Positions 15,859 through 28,566 of a DNA stretch of 64,000 nucleotides are shown one piece after another. How positions within the stretch are numbered: the stretch's first letter is position 1; each line of letters opens with the position of its first letter. The stretch covers positions 1 through 64,000 of the forward strand of contig NZ_NFIZ01000009.1 in NCBI RefSeq assembly GCF_002159625.1, written 5' to 3'. The notes beneath the pieces are model-generated. The model was not told the origin of the DNA. It worked only from the letters and a program-made list of their open reading frames with translations, and did not search any database. A program made the translations under genes and the position numbers. The DNA comes from Olsenella sp. An285 (GTDB lineage Bacteria; Actinomycetota; Coriobacteriia; Coriobacteriales; Atopobiaceae).

Positions 15859-18235
15859 ATGACGGACCAGAGGGACGCGGGCCTCGTTGGCCTTACCGAC
15901 GCGGAGGTCGCCGAGCGCGTGGCCGACGGGCGCACGAACGCCAACACGGACGTCAAGACAAAGTCCGTGCGCCAGATTCTCGCCGAGCATGCGTTCACGC
16001 TCTTCAACGGGGTCAACCTCGCCCTTGCGCTGCTGGTGCTGCTCACCGGGCAGTACCGCAACATGCTCTTCATGTGCGTCGTGGGAGCAAACCTCGTCAT
16101 CGGCGTCTCGCAGGAGATCCGTGCCAAGCGCATGGTTGACAGGCTCACCATCCTCACCCAGAAGGAGGTGACGGTCATCCGCGCCTCGGGGGAGCGCTCG
16201 CTTCCGCCCTCGGAGCTCGTGGCGGACGACCTCATGCGCCTCTCTCACGGAGACCAGGTGCCCGCCGATGCCGTCATCGTGTCCGGGAACGTCTCCATGA
16301 ACGAGAGCCTTCTCACCGGCGAGGCCAAGCCCGTCTCCAAGGGCCCCGGCGACGAGCTCCTCTCCGGCAGCTTCGTGGACGCCGGCAGCCTCGTCGCGCG
16401 CGTCACGCGCGTGGGCGCGGAGGGCTACGCCGCGCGCATCAACGCCGAGGCCAAGTACGTGAAGGCCGTCCACTCCGAGATCAAGGCCACGCTCAAGGCG
16501 ATCATCCGCCTGGGGACCGTCGTCCTCGTGCCTCTGGGGCTCGGCCTCTTCCTGAGGAGCCTCCTCATGGACGGCGGCTCGCTCAACGACGCCATCCTCA
16601 CCTCGGTTGCGGCGGTCATCGGCATGATCCCGCAGGGCCTCGTCCTGCTCACGTCCTCGGTCCTTGCCATCGCGACCTTCAGGCTCGGCCGTCGCATGGT
16701 GCTCGTCCAGCAGGCCTACTGCGTGGAGACGCTCGCGCGCGTGGACACGCTCTGCCTGGACAAGACGGGCACCATCACCTCGGGCGAGATGGAGGTGTCC
16801 TCGGTAGGGGCTGCGGCCGGATTCTCGACGAAGGACGTCGAGGCCGCCATGGCGGCGGTTGCCACGGCAAACGCTCAGGACGCCAACGAGACCGCGCTCG
16901 CCCTGCTTCGCCACGCAAGGGACACGGGCACGGAGGCCGCCCCCGCGGCACGAGCGGTCCCCTTCGACTCCGCGCGCAAGTACTCCGGATGCGTGACCGC
17001 GGACGGGCGCGCCCTCGTCATGGGGGCCGCCGCCTTCGTGCTCGGTCGCGAGCGGGCGGCAGAGGCGGACGCCGTCGCGCGCGCCTTCGACGCCACGGAG
17101 CGCGTGCTCGTGGTGGGGGAGGCTGACGGGTTTGACGAGAAGAACGCTCTTCTCGGCGAGGTTCGCCTCATGGGCTGCGTCGCCATCCGGGACGAGATCC
17201 GCCCCACCGCCCCGGACACCATGCGCTACTTCCTCGAGCAGGGCGTGGAGCTCCGCGTCATCTCCGGGGACGACCCGCGCACGGTCTCCGCCATCGCCGC
17301 GCGCGCGGGCGTGCCGCTCGCGGAGCGCTACGTGGACGCGGCAACGCTGGACACGCCGGAGAAGCTCGACGCCGTGGCGGACGAGGCGCGCGTCTTCGGT
17401 CGCGTGACGCCCCAGCAGAAGCGCGAGCTCGTCCGGGCACTCCACCGCAGGGGCCGCACGGTTGCCATGACGGGCGACGGCGTGAACGACGTCCTCGCCC
17501 TGCGCGAGGCCGACTGCTCCGTTGCCATGGCCTCTGGCTCGGCGGCGGCGCGCAACGTCTCCGAGATCGTGCTCGCGGACAACGACTTCTCCCACATGCC
17601 GGAGGTCGTGGCGGAGGGGCGCCGATCGATCAACAACCTCCAGCGCTCCGCGTCCCTCTTTCTCGTGAAGACCGTGTTCACGGCGGTCCTCGCGCTCGTG
17701 TGCATCGTGATGCCCCCGTACCCCTTCATCCCCATCCAGATGTCGCTTCTCTCCACGGCGATCATCGGCATCCCCTCGTTCGTGCTCGCGCTCGAGCCCA
17801 ACCACGAGCTCGTCCGCGGCAGCTTCCTCGCCAACGTGCTCGCGCGGTCCCTTCCGGCCTCCGCCGCCATCGTGGCCGCCCTTCTCGCCGAGCTTCTGGT
17901 GGGCCGCGCCCTCGGGCACTCCTTCGACGAGATCTCCACGGTCTGCACCGCCCTGGTGGCATTTGTGGGCATTGCGCTCATCTGGCGCATCTCCCAGCCC
18001 CTGACGCCCCTGCGCGGCGCCCTCCTTGTCGTGGTGATCGCCATTGTTGCGCTTGGGTGTACGGTCTTTGGTTCCTTCTTCGAGATCGTGTCCTTTGACG
18101 CTAGCATGGGTGTCGTGATCGTCGCGGCGGGCGTGCTCGCCACGGCGGCCTTCAACGTGATGTACGACCGATCGCTCGCCGGCTACGAGAGCAGCGAGCT
18201 CTTCTCCAGGCTCGTGAGAAAGGTGGAGGGTAAGC

Positions 18236-18252
<17 letters not shown>
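15859..18252 (+). CDS. P-type cation-transporting ATPase, CtpE-like
   Basis: The 797-residue product is an ion pump of the inner membrane. It has the actuator loop TGE at 153-155, the M4 motif GMIPQGLVLLTSS at about 255-267, the phosphorylation site DKTGT with Asp301, and the hinge TGDGVNDVLAL. Hydrophobic pairs lie near 50-85 and 217-270, with about six helices at the C-terminus. The PQGLVLLTS form and the absence of N-terminal metal-binding cysteines match the CtpE group, described in mycobacteria as a calcium transporter; calcium here is inference. ATG at 15859 was chosen over GTG 15835 because AGGGGA precedes it. Its end overlaps the aconitase start by 17 bases. Confidence 0.88.
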
Positions 18253-20896
<2,644 letters not shown>

Positions 20897-20915
20897 GCGG
20901 AGAGGGGAGTCGCCC

Positions 20916-21893
20916 GTGATCTGTCCCTCCTGCGGTGCGCGCGTGAGCGACGGGGCCCTGTCCTGCCCCCGCTGCCACGAGCCGCTCGACGTGACGCAGA
21001 AGCTCTCGCTCTCGAACGCCACGTGGTGCCCCGGCTGCGGGGCCCTCGTGCCCTCGGGCGAGTCGATCTGCCCCAAGTGCGGCACCGAGGTGCGCCCGGA
21101 CAGTCCCGCCCCGTCAGCCAGGCGCACGCGCAGCCTCGACCTCCCGTCCATAGGCGACACCGGCGTCATCCCGGTGGGGGAGGAAGAGGAGACGAACGTC
21201 ATGACGCGCATCGAGAGCGCCATCCCGGGCGCGGACGGCTCGTCCACGCCCACGGCGCTCGGCGACCGCATGCCGAGGACCCGCTCCTTCGCCCTTGCCG
21301 CCGCCCTCGCCGTGGCGGTGGTGGGCGGCGCGACGCTCTACATCACGCACCCCTGGGACCCGGACGCCACGAGCATCTCCGCAAAGACCCCGGCCGACAC
21401 GTCGATGCAGGGGTTCCCGGGGGTCGTGGACAGCCTCTCCGGGCAGGACGACTCGGGCGAGCGGGTGAGCGCCGCGGAGCAGGTCGCGCAGAACATGAGC
21501 GCGTTCTACGAGGAGCTCGGCGAGCTCTCCGCGCGCGTTGACGAGTCCGAGGAGGACCTTCGCACGACCGGGGTCTCCGGCGAGAAGGACGCCCGTGCCG
21601 CAGGCCTCGAGGGCGCGCAGGCCATAGCCATCGACATCTCCAACCTCATAGACAGGATGAGCGGATCTTTCGACGACACGAGCGACTGGGCCGACGACAT
21701 GGGCAACCTCAGCACGCTCGGCAACTGGCTGAGGAACCGCTGCGACGCCATCGTGGAGGCGTGGGAGGTGTCCGCGAAGTCTCAGGACCCGGCGGAGGAC
21801 AGCGCGGAGATCATCTCCGAGGCGGCGCGCGGGCGCTCGTTCGCGGCGCTCTTCTCCGAGAACTACGAGGACTGGAGACCCTCAACCGACTAG
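20916..21893 (+). CDS. Zinc-ribbon single-pass membrane protein, unknown function
   Basis: The 325-residue product starts with two zinc ribbons (Cys 3, 6, 17, 20 and Cys 38, 41, 52, 55). An unstructured linker follows, then one membrane helix at about 124-143, and a C-terminal half rich in Ser, Asp and Glu with predicted helices that should lie outside the cell. The layout, cytoplasmic zinc ribbons tethered to an exported domain, is common in low-annotation Gram-positive proteins and gives no function. The start is GTG at 20916 behind GGAGAGGGGAG, 19 bases after acnA, so it is probably in the same transcript. Confidence 0.75.
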   Translation: MICPSCGARVSDGALSCPRCHEPLDVTQKLSLSNATWCPGCGALVPSGESICPKCGTEVRPDSPAPSARRTRSLDLPSIGDTGVIPVGEEEETNVMTRIESAIPGADGSSTPTALGDRMPRTRSFALAAALAVAVVGGATLYITHPWDPDATSISAKTPADTSMQGFPGVVDSLSGQDDSGERVSAAEQVAQNMSAFYEELGELSARVDESEEDLRTTGVSGEKDARAAGLEGAQAIAIDISNLIDRMSGSFDDTSDWADDMGNLSTLGNWLRNRCDAIVEAWEVSAKSQDPAEDSAEIISEAARGRSFAALFSENYEDWRPSTD

Positions 21894-21926
21894 CACTCTG
21901 CCGAATGTGTGAAATCGCTCGCTTCT

Positions 21927-21935
21927 TGCTAGAAT
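21927..21935 (+). promoter_or_regulatory. Candidate extended -10 promoter for the cyclophilin gene
   Basis: TGCTAGAAT, an extended -10 element, lies 55 bases before the ATG at 21991 in an AT-richer stretch that follows the preceding stop codon. A clear -35 box is not seen. Confidence 0.55.
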
Positions 21936-21990
21936 CACATAGTTGGTAGCATCTGGCCGAGAGCGGCCACCAGGAGGAAGGGGATGTCGC

Positions 21991-22548
21991 ATGGGCTTCA
22001 TCCAGGACCCGTTCTACACTCCCGCCTACGAGGTCGTGGGTGACGAGGTCGCCGTCTTCGACACCTCAAGGGGAGTCATCCGCGCGCGTCTCGACGGCGC
22101 GGGGGCGCCCGTGCACGTCGCCAACTTCTGCGAGCTCGCCGAGTCCGGCTTCTACGACGACCTCAAGTTCCACCGCTACGTCCCCGGCTTCGTGATTCAG
22201 GGCGGGTGCCCCAACACCAGGGACATGTCCCCCGAGGACGTCGCCAGCGGTCGTCCCGGCCCCTCGGGCCGTCCCGGCACCGGCGGCCCCGGCTACCGCA
22301 TCCGCGAGGAGTACACCGTCAACCCCAACAACTCTCACGTTGACGGCGCCCTCGCAATGGCTCGGTCAATGGACCCCAACTCCGCGGGGTCTCAGTTCTA
22401 CTTCTGTCTTGGTCCCCAGCACGGCCTCGACTCCGGCTACACCGTCTTTGGTGTCACGGTCGAGGGCATCGACGTCGTCCGCGCCCTGCGCCAGGGCGAC
22501 GTCATCAACTCCGTGAGGATCGAGCACGTCGACGCAAGCGTCGCCTAG
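21991..22548 (+). CDS. Cyclophilin-type peptidyl-prolyl cis-trans isomerase
   Basis: The 185-residue cytoplasmic product catalyses proline isomerisation during protein folding. Cyclophilin signatures are clear: FHRYVPGFVIQGGCP, MARSMDPNSAGSQFYFC, and YTVFG. A Gly/Pro-rich insertion (about residues 86-107) sits where many bacterial forms are variable. No signal peptide is seen. ATG at 21991 has AGGAGGAAGGGG upstream; an earlier in-frame start lacks a ribosome site. It is four genes upstream of the mre cluster. Confidence 0.93.
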   Translation: MGFIQDPFYTPAYEVVGDEVAVFDTSRGVIRARLDGAGAPVHVANFCELAESGFYDDLKFHRYVPGFVIQGGCPNTRDMSPEDVASGRPGPSGRPGTGGPGYRIREEYTVNPNNSHVDGALAMARSMDPNSAGSQFYFCLGPQHGLDSGYTVFGVTVEGIDVVRALRQGDVINSVRIEHVDASVA

Positions 22549-22563
22549 GGTATGGAGGGCATT

Positions 22564-23874
22564 GTGAACCAGCAGGCATACGAATCCGGAAAGCGCGCCT
22601 ATCAGAGCGGCGACTGGCTCGGGGCTGTGACGCAGCTCGCGGCCGCCACCGCGCCCGGCGAGGCCTCCGGCGAGGTCGACCACCTTCGAGGCAACGCGTA
22701 CATGAAGCTCGGCCAGTTCGACGCCGCGGCGGGCGCCTACGAGTCCGCCCTGAGCGACGCGGCGTACGGCAAGCGCGGCGCGCTCTCCTGCAACCGCGGC
22801 AGGGCGCTTCTGGCGGCAGGCAAGGCTCAGGAGGCCGTCGCCGCTCTCAACGAGGCCGCCCAGGACGAGTCCTACGCCACGCCCTACAAGGCCTACATGG
22901 CCCTGGGCTCCGCCTACGAGAAGCTCGGCGACGTCCGCAGCGCCGGCATGGCGTACAGGAGCGCCGCCATCGACGAGGCCAACCCCGCCCCCGCCGTGGC
23001 GCTCTCCAACCTCGGCAGCTGCTTCATGAGGCTCGGGCGCCCCGTCGACGCCGTGGAGGCCTACCGCACCGCGCTCGACTTCACCACCCCGCTCGAGAGC
23101 CAGAACCAGATCTGGCGCGACCTCGGCCTCGCCTACGTCGCCGCCAACAGGATGTCCGAGGCCGTCGACGCCTTCGGCCACGCCACCGCCGACGGCACCC
23201 TCACGCTCTCGCCCGAGGCGCAGGCGTCCTACGACGCCGCGCGGAAGGCGGTCGCGGCCCTCGCCGACCGTCGTCCCTCCGAGACGGACGCCTTCCTCGC
23301 CGCTGCCGGTTACGGCGGATCCTACGACCCGCTCGACCCCACCGGCGCCTCCGGCGAGCTCATGCCGTCCCCCGAGGACACCGGCTTCTTCTCCGTCACC
23401 GAGGAGGACCTCGTCGCCGCCGACAAGCACGACCGCAAGGTGAGGCGCAAGCACCGCCACACCGGTCTCAAGGTCTTCATCTTCATCCTCGTCGTCCTTC
23501 TCCTCGCCGCCGGTGCTGCAGGCTTCGGCTACGTGAAGGGCTATGGCTGGCCCACGCAGGAGTCGGTGGTCGAGGGCCTCTTCGAGGCCAAGTCCTCCGG
23601 CCAGGAGCTCGACTCGTACGTCGCCTCCGGCACCTCCGAGAGCGTCATAGAGGAGATGTCCGACGTCATGCCCACCGGCGACACCACCGTCACCGTGAAG
23701 GGCGTCGACCGCAGCATGACCGAGTCCACCGTCTACCTCACCGCCACCCTTGCCGAGGGCGGGGAGCAGGACTACACGGTCGAGCTCGTCCGCGACGGCA
23801 TCAGCTGGAAGGTCACCACGGTGACCCCCGAGTACGCGTCTCAGCACGCGACCGGTGACAACTCGGAGAACTAG
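22564..23874 (+). CDS. TPR-repeat membrane protein, unknown function
   Basis: The 436-residue product has about five tetratricopeptide repeats (residues about 10-240). A basic stretch, one membrane helix (about 300-325) and a roughly 110-residue C-terminal domain predicted to be outside the cell follow; that part resembles small NTF2-like or DUF4878-type extracytoplasmic domains. With repeats inside and a sensor-like domain outside it may scaffold a complex. GTG at 22564 was chosen because GGAGGG sits at the right distance; the ATG at 22552 has no ribosome site. It ends 12 bases before mreB, so a cell-wall role is possible from context only. Confidence 0.75.
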   Translation: MNQQAYESGKRAYQSGDWLGAVTQLAAATAPGEASGEVDHLRGNAYMKLGQFDAAAGAYESALSDAAYGKRGALSCNRGRALLAAGKAQEAVAALNEAAQDESYATPYKAYMALGSAYEKLGDVRSAGMAYRSAAIDEANPAPAVALSNLGSCFMRLGRPVDAVEAYRTALDFTTPLESQNQIWRDLGLAYVAANRMSEAVDAFGHATADGTLTLSPEAQASYDAARKAVAALADRRPSETDAFLAAAGYGGSYDPLDPTGASGELMPSPEDTGFFSVTEEDLVAADKHDRKVRRKHRHTGLKVFIFILVVLLLAAGAAGFGYVKGYGWPTQESVVEGLFEAKSSGQELDSYVASGTSESVIEEMSDVMPTGDTTVTVKGVDRSMTESTVYLTATLAEGGEQDYTVELVRDGISWKVTTVTPEYASQHATGDNSEN

Positions 23875-23886
23875 GGCGGATAGCGC

Positions 23887-24927
23887 ATGTCTCTCTTTGA
23901 CTCACTCTTTGGCGAATATGGCGGCGACCTGGCCATCGACCTGGGCACCGCCAACACGCTCGTCGCGGTCCGAGGGCAGGGCATCGTCATCAACGAGCCG
24001 TCCGTCGTCGCCATCGACAAGAGCGAGAGCCGCGTCCTCGCCGTGGGCGCGGACGCCAAGCGCATGATCGGACGCACGCCCGGCTCCATCATCGCCGAGC
24101 GCCCCCTCAAGGACGGCGTCATCGCCGACTTCGACGTGACCGAGGTCATGCTCCGCTACTTCATCGAGAAGGCCCGCGAGCGGCGCTACCCCTGGTCGCC
24201 CCGTCCTCGCGTGGTGGTGTGCGTCCCCTCCGGCGTCACCTCCGTCGAGAAGCGCGCGGTCTTCGAGGCCACCATCTCCGCCGGTGCGCGCCAGGCCTAC
24301 CTCATCGAGGAGCCCATGGCGGCTGCCATCGGCGCCGATCTCCCGATCGAGGACCCCACCGGGTCGATGGTCGTCGACATCGGAGGCGGCACGACCGAGG
24401 TCGCCGTCATCTCGATGGGCGGCATCGTCGTCTCCCAGTCCATCCGCACCGCGGGCGACGAGTTTGACCAGACCATCCTCGAGCACGTGCGCGACGCGTA
24501 CAACCTCTCCATCGGCGAGAGGACGGCCGAGGACATCAAGATCAAGGTCGGCTCTGCCGCACCTCTTGCCGAGGAGCTCGACGTCGAGGTCAACGGCCGC
24601 GACGTGATGAGCGGTCTCCCCAAGTCCGTGCGCATCGAGAGCGAGGAGATCCGTCGCGCCCTCGACCGCCCGCTCGACGAGGTTACCAAGGCCGTCAAGG
24701 ACGCCCTCGACGTGACGCCTCCCGACCTCGCCTCCGACCTCATGTACTACGGCATCCTCCTGACCGGCGGCGGCGGGCTCCTTCGCGGGCTCGACCAGCG
24801 CCTCCGCGAGGAGACAGGCGTTCCCGTGAACGTGAGCCCCACCGCCCTCGAGAACGTGGTCAACGGCTGCGCCCGAGTCCTCGAGGCCAACGCCCTCTCC
24901 GGCGGCTTCGTGCAGAAGGCGAGCTAG
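23887..24927 (+). CDS. mreB: Rod-shape determining actin homologue MreB
   Basis: MreB polymerises under the membrane and directs lateral wall synthesis. The 346-residue product has the actin-fold ATP signatures DLGTANTLV near the N-terminus, VVDIGGGTTEVAVIS near residue 160, and LTGGGGLLRGLD near 295. Length is normal. It heads mreB-mreC-mreD-pbp2-rodA, the complete elongasome operon, and follows the TPR membrane protein by 12 bases. Confidence 0.97.
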   Translation: MSLFDSLFGEYGGDLAIDLGTANTLVAVRGQGIVINEPSVVAIDKSESRVLAVGADAKRMIGRTPGSIIAERPLKDGVIADFDVTEVMLRYFIEKARERRYPWSPRPRVVVCVPSGVTSVEKRAVFEATISAGARQAYLIEEPMAAAIGADLPIEDPTGSMVVDIGGGTTEVAVISMGGIVVSQSIRTAGDEFDQTILEHVRDAYNLSIGERTAEDIKIKVGSAAPLAEELDVEVNGRDVMSGLPKSVRIESEEIRRALDRPLDEVTKAVKDALDVTPPDLASDLMYYGILLTGGGGLLRGLDQRLREETGVPVNVSPTALENVVNGCARVLEANALSGGFVQKAS

Positions 24928-24932
24928 CGGGC

Positions 24933-25964
24933 GTGCCTCTCTCCGGATCTCGTCGGTCCTCGGGACCGACGCTCGGCAACGCAAGACAGAGCGGCGGCGG
25001 GGGCGTCCTCGCCGTCTGCGCCATTCTGTCCATAGCGCTCTTCACCGTGAGCTGCCGCACCGGCGAGGAGGGCCCGCTCGGCACGGTGAGGGGCGCCTTT
25101 CAGACGATCACCTCTCCCGTCCGCTATCTGGGCGCGACCCTGTCCATGCCCTTCCAGGGCCTGGGCAACGTCGTCACCAACCTCACCGCGGACCAGCAGA
25201 CGCTCTCCGAGCTCAAGGCTGAGAACGAGCAGCTCAGGGCCAGGAACGTAGAGCTCGAGGAGGCAGCCCAGTCCGTCGAGAGGCTCCAGGGCCTTCTGGA
25301 GCTCCAGGACGTCAACAACCTGCAGTCGACCGCCGCCCACATCATCTCGGGCGCCGGCGACTCGTGGTCCTCCACGGTGACCATCGACAAGGGGACCACC
25401 AGCGGGGTCTCCGTCGGCATGCCCGTGACGTCTGCCAGCGGCATCATCGGGCAGATCGTCGAGTGCGGTCCCACCACCTCGACGGTGAGGCTCATAACCG
25501 ACGAGAGCTCGTCGGTCTCTGCCATGCTCCAGACGAGCCGCCTTCAGGGCATGCTCGACGGCACGGTTGGGGACCAGCTTCGGCTCTCGCTCATCCCAAC
25601 TGACGGCGAGGTGTCGGTCGGCGACGTCGTGGTGACGAGCGGCCTGGGCGGCGTCTTCCCCAAGGGGCTTCCCCTCGGCGAGGTGACGAGCGTCGAGAAC
25701 AGCCCCGGTGCCTCGTACCTCTCCATCGTCGTCGAGCCCTACGCGCACGCCGAGAACAACGAGGAGGTCCTCGTGATCACCTCGCTCACGGAGGAGCAGC
25801 AGGCAACGGAGGAGGACATCGCCGCGGCCGACGCCCAGGACACCGCAGGCGCGTCCGCCGCGGACGCCGAGGGGGACGACGGGTCCTCCGACGGTGAGGA
25901 CTCGGGCTCCGAGGACGGCTCGTCCTCGGACGATGCTGCCGATGACTACGGGCAGGGGGTGTGA
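24933..25964 (+). CDS. mreC: Rod-shape determining protein MreC
   Basis: MreC links MreB to the wall synthases outside the membrane. The 343-residue product has an N-terminal membrane helix (about 24-42), a coiled coil (about 85-120, rich in Leu and Glu), the paired beta domain with the family's GVSVGMPV and LPLGEV motifs, and a long acidic Ser/Asp tail after about 280. The tail is an extension beyond typical MreC. GTG start five bases after mreB. Confidence 0.93.
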   Translation: MPLSGSRRSSGPTLGNARQSGGGGVLAVCAILSIALFTVSCRTGEEGPLGTVRGAFQTITSPVRYLGATLSMPFQGLGNVVTNLTADQQTLSELKAENEQLRARNVELEEAAQSVERLQGLLELQDVNNLQSTAAHIISGAGDSWSSTVTIDKGTTSGVSVGMPVTSASGIIGQIVECGPTTSTVRLITDESSSVSAMLQTSRLQGMLDGTVGDQLRLSLIPTDGEVSVGDVVVTSGLGGVFPKGLPLGEVTSVENSPGASYLSIVVEPYAHAENNEEVLVITSLTEEQQATEEDIAAADAQDTAGASAADAEGDDGSSDGEDSGSEDGSSSDDAADDYGQGV

Positions 25965-25965
25965 G

Positions 25966-26505
25966 ATGCAAGTTGCAGACAGGAACCGCGAGAGCAGGAG
26001 CACGCTCGTGCTCGCCATCATCTGCGGCGTGTGTCAGCTCGCGCTTGCGCCCAACATCGGCCTCGGCAACGGTCGCGCCAACTTCGCCCTGATCTTCTCG
26101 GCCTGCGTCGCGCTGCTTGTGGGCGGCAGGAGGGCCGTTCTCGCCGGCTTCTTCGCCGGCCTCTTCTTCGACCTCTCCACCACGGGCCCCGTGGGACTCA
26201 TGGCCTTCTGCCTCACCGTCTCTTCCTTCGTGCTGGGACTTCAGGAGCGCAACCGCATGTCGGGCGACCTCATGGTCACGCTCGCCCTCTTTGGCGGGGC
26301 CTCCCTCGGCGTCAGCCTTGTCTACCACCTCGCCATGCTCCTCGTGGGGCAGGCCGACTCCATCCTCGACGTCCTCGTCTTCAGGACGCTTCCCACGACG
26401 CTGCTCACGATCGTCTTCTTCGTGCCCTTCGCCTACTACTTCTCCAGGATGCACGTGTCTGGCACCAACCTCGGTGGCGGCCGCCTCGGCAAGCGCGGCT
26501 TCTAG
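25966..26505 (+). CDS. mreD: Rod-shape determining protein MreD
   Basis: A 179-residue integral membrane protein with about five hydrophobic helices and the family's conserved stretch FFAGLFFDLSTTGPVGLMAF. MreD is a small membrane partner of MreC. ATG at 25966 lies one base after the mreC stop (TGAGATG), suggesting coupled translation. Confidence 0.9.
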   Translation: MQVADRNRESRSTLVLAIICGVCQLALAPNIGLGNGRANFALIFSACVALLVGGRRAVLAGFFAGLFFDLSTTGPVGLMAFCLTVSSFVLGLQERNRMSGDLMVTLALFGGASLGVSLVYHLAMLLVGQADSILDVLVFRTLPTTLLTIVFFVPFAYYFSRMHVSGTNLGGGRLGKRGF

Positions 26506-26514
26506 GGGCCTCTC

Positions 26515-28557
26515 ATGGATCTCTCCATCGTCATCGTCATAGTCTGTGCGGTCCTTGCCGTGGCCCTCATCGTCATCTTCATCGTCTACGGTCGCGGCGA
26601 GGCCGCCTTCACGTTTGACATCGGCGGTTCTGCGCCCCGTGCGTCCGGGGGGTCGGACTCGTCCACGGAGAAGACCCTCTCCTCCAGGCTCGTTGGCCTC
26701 TCCGTCGCCGTGGGCGCCATCTTCGCCACGCTCTTCGCGAGGCTCTGGTCCATGCAGCTCGTCTCCTCGGACGAGTACGCGGAGCGCGCCGAGTCCAACA
26801 GGACGAGCACGGTGTACACCCAGGCCCCCCGCGGTCGGATCCTCGACCGCAACGGCGTCGAGATCGTGACCAACCGCGCGAGCCTCACCGTCACCGCCCA
26901 GGCGGACGTCGTCGACGACGAGGTGGAGGTCCAGCTCCTCGCCAACCTCATCGGCATGCCCGCCCAGGCGGTCCGGCGCAAGCTGCAGGACACCTCAGCC
27001 GGCTATCAGAGCATGAGGACCGTCTCGGTGGACGTGTCGCGCCGCGTCGTCGCCTACATCGGCGAGCACCCGGACGTCTTTCCCGGCGTCACCGTGGAGG
27101 AGCGGACGCTGCGAGCGTACCCGCTCGGCTCCCTCGCCGCCCACGTGGTGGGCTACACCGGAACCGTCACCGCCGACCAGCTCGAGTCGAGCAAGTCCGG
27201 AGACGCGACTGCCATCGGCTACCGCTCGGGGGACGTCGTCGGCCAGACGGGGATAGAGCTCGAGTACGAGAGCGTCCTCCAGGGCGTCCGGGGCGAGCAG
27301 CTCGTCTACGTGAACGCGCACGGGGACGTGGTGGGCCTCTCGACCACGATCGAGCCCCAGCGCGGCTCCGACCTCGTCCTCACCATAGACGCGGCCATCC
27401 AGGCGCAGGCCGAGGCCTCGCTCAAGCGCGTCGTCGACGACCTCACCACGGAAGAGCTTCGCGCGAGCGGCTCGGCCGTGGTGCTCGACTGCACCAACGG
27501 CGAGGTGCTCGCCATGGCGAGCTACCCCACCTTCTCCCCGAGCGTCTTCGTGGGCGGGATCTCGTCCTCCGACTGGGACGACCTGCAGGCCGAGAGCGCA
27601 AACTACCCGATGCTCAACCGCGCCATCGCGGGACAGTACCCGCCGGGATCGGTCATCAAGCCGCTCACCGCGTTCGCGGCCCTCGACAACGGGATCGCCA
27701 CCCCCAGCTCCAGCTGGGTCTGCACGGGCTGGTGGACGTGGTCGGGCAACCAGTCCGACCCGGGCGGCATGAAGTGCTGGCAGGAGAGCGGCCACGGCGA
27801 CATCAACCTCGCTGACGGCATCACGTTCTCCTGCGACGTCGTCTTCTACGAGATCGGAAAGGGCTTCTACTACTCCAAGGACAACCCCGAGGGCATGCAG
27901 GAGACCTTCCGCGAGTACGGGCTGGGGCAGAAGACCGGCATCGACCTCCCCGGCGAGGAGGTCGGGCGCGTGCCCGACGCCGAGTGGAAGTGGGACTACT
28001 TCAAGAGCCTCGGCTACTCGGACGAGGACGCCACCTGGCAGGGCGGCGAGAACTGCAACATCGCCATCGGACAGGGCGACATGCTCGTGACGAGCCTCCA
28101 GATGGCCGCCGCCTACTGCAGCATCGCCGCGCGCGGCCCCATGTGGCGCCCCCACCTCATGAAGGGCGTCCGGGCGCGCATAGGCGAGGGCCTCGTCTCG
28201 GAGTACCGGTGCGAGACCACGAGGGACATCAAGGAGGACGACTCCTACCGCGCCCTCGTCGAGAGCGGCATGGAGGGCGTCACCTACCGAGAGAGCGCCT
28301 CGCAGGCCTCCCACTGGACGAACCTCGACGTCACCGTCCTCTCCAAGACGGGCACGGCCGAGCAGCAGTCCTCGGAGGGCAACGTCGGCTGGTTCTGCTC
28401 CTTCGCCCCGGCCGAGGACCCCAAGTACGTGGTCTGCGCCAACGTGGACGGCGCCGACTGGGGCGCCACGACGGCCATGTACGTCGTGCGAGACATCTAC
28501 GGGCAGATCTACGGTCAGCCGGACACGAGCACCGCCGCGTCCGAGTCCGCGGACTAG
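26515..28557 (+). CDS. mrdA: Penicillin-binding protein 2 (class B transpeptidase)
   Basis: This transpeptidase cross-links lateral-wall peptidoglycan together with RodA. The 680-residue product has the dimerisation domain with RGRILDRNG, then the transpeptidase domain with SVIK (nucleophile Ser379), SCD at 439-441 in the SxN position, and KTGT at 611-614. The N-terminus has two hydrophobic segments (about 3-26 and 58-80) instead of the single anchor typical of PBP2. It lies between mreD and rodA, its usual partner. Confidence 0.95.
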   Translation: MDLSIVIVIVCAVLAVALIVIFIVYGRGEAAFTFDIGGSAPRASGGSDSSTEKTLSSRLVGLSVAVGAIFATLFARLWSMQLVSSDEYAERAESNRTSTVYTQAPRGRILDRNGVEIVTNRASLTVTAQADVVDDEVEVQLLANLIGMPAQAVRRKLQDTSAGYQSMRTVSVDVSRRVVAYIGEHPDVFPGVTVEERTLRAYPLGSLAAHVVGYTGTVTADQLESSKSGDATAIGYRSGDVVGQTGIELEYESVLQGVRGEQLVYVNAHGDVVGLSTTIEPQRGSDLVLTIDAAIQAQAEASLKRVVDDLTTEELRASGSAVVLDCTNGEVLAMASYPTFSPSVFVGGISSSDWDDLQAESANYPMLNRAIAGQYPPGSVIKPLTAFAALDNGIATPSSSWVCTGWWTWSGNQSDPGGMKCWQESGHGDINLADGITFSCDVVFYEIGKGFYYSKDNPEGMQETFREYGLGQKTGIDLPGEEVGRVPDAEWKWDYFKSLGYSDEDATWQGGENCNIAIGQGDMLVTSLQMAAAYCSIAARGPMWRPHLMKGVRARIGEGLVSEYRCETTRDIKEDDSYRALVESGMEGVTYRESASQASHWTNLDVTVLSKTGTAEQQSSEGNVGWFCSFAPAEDPKYVVCANVDGADWGATTAMYVVRDIYGQIYGQPDTSTAASESAD

Positions 28558-28566
28558 GGAGGCACC

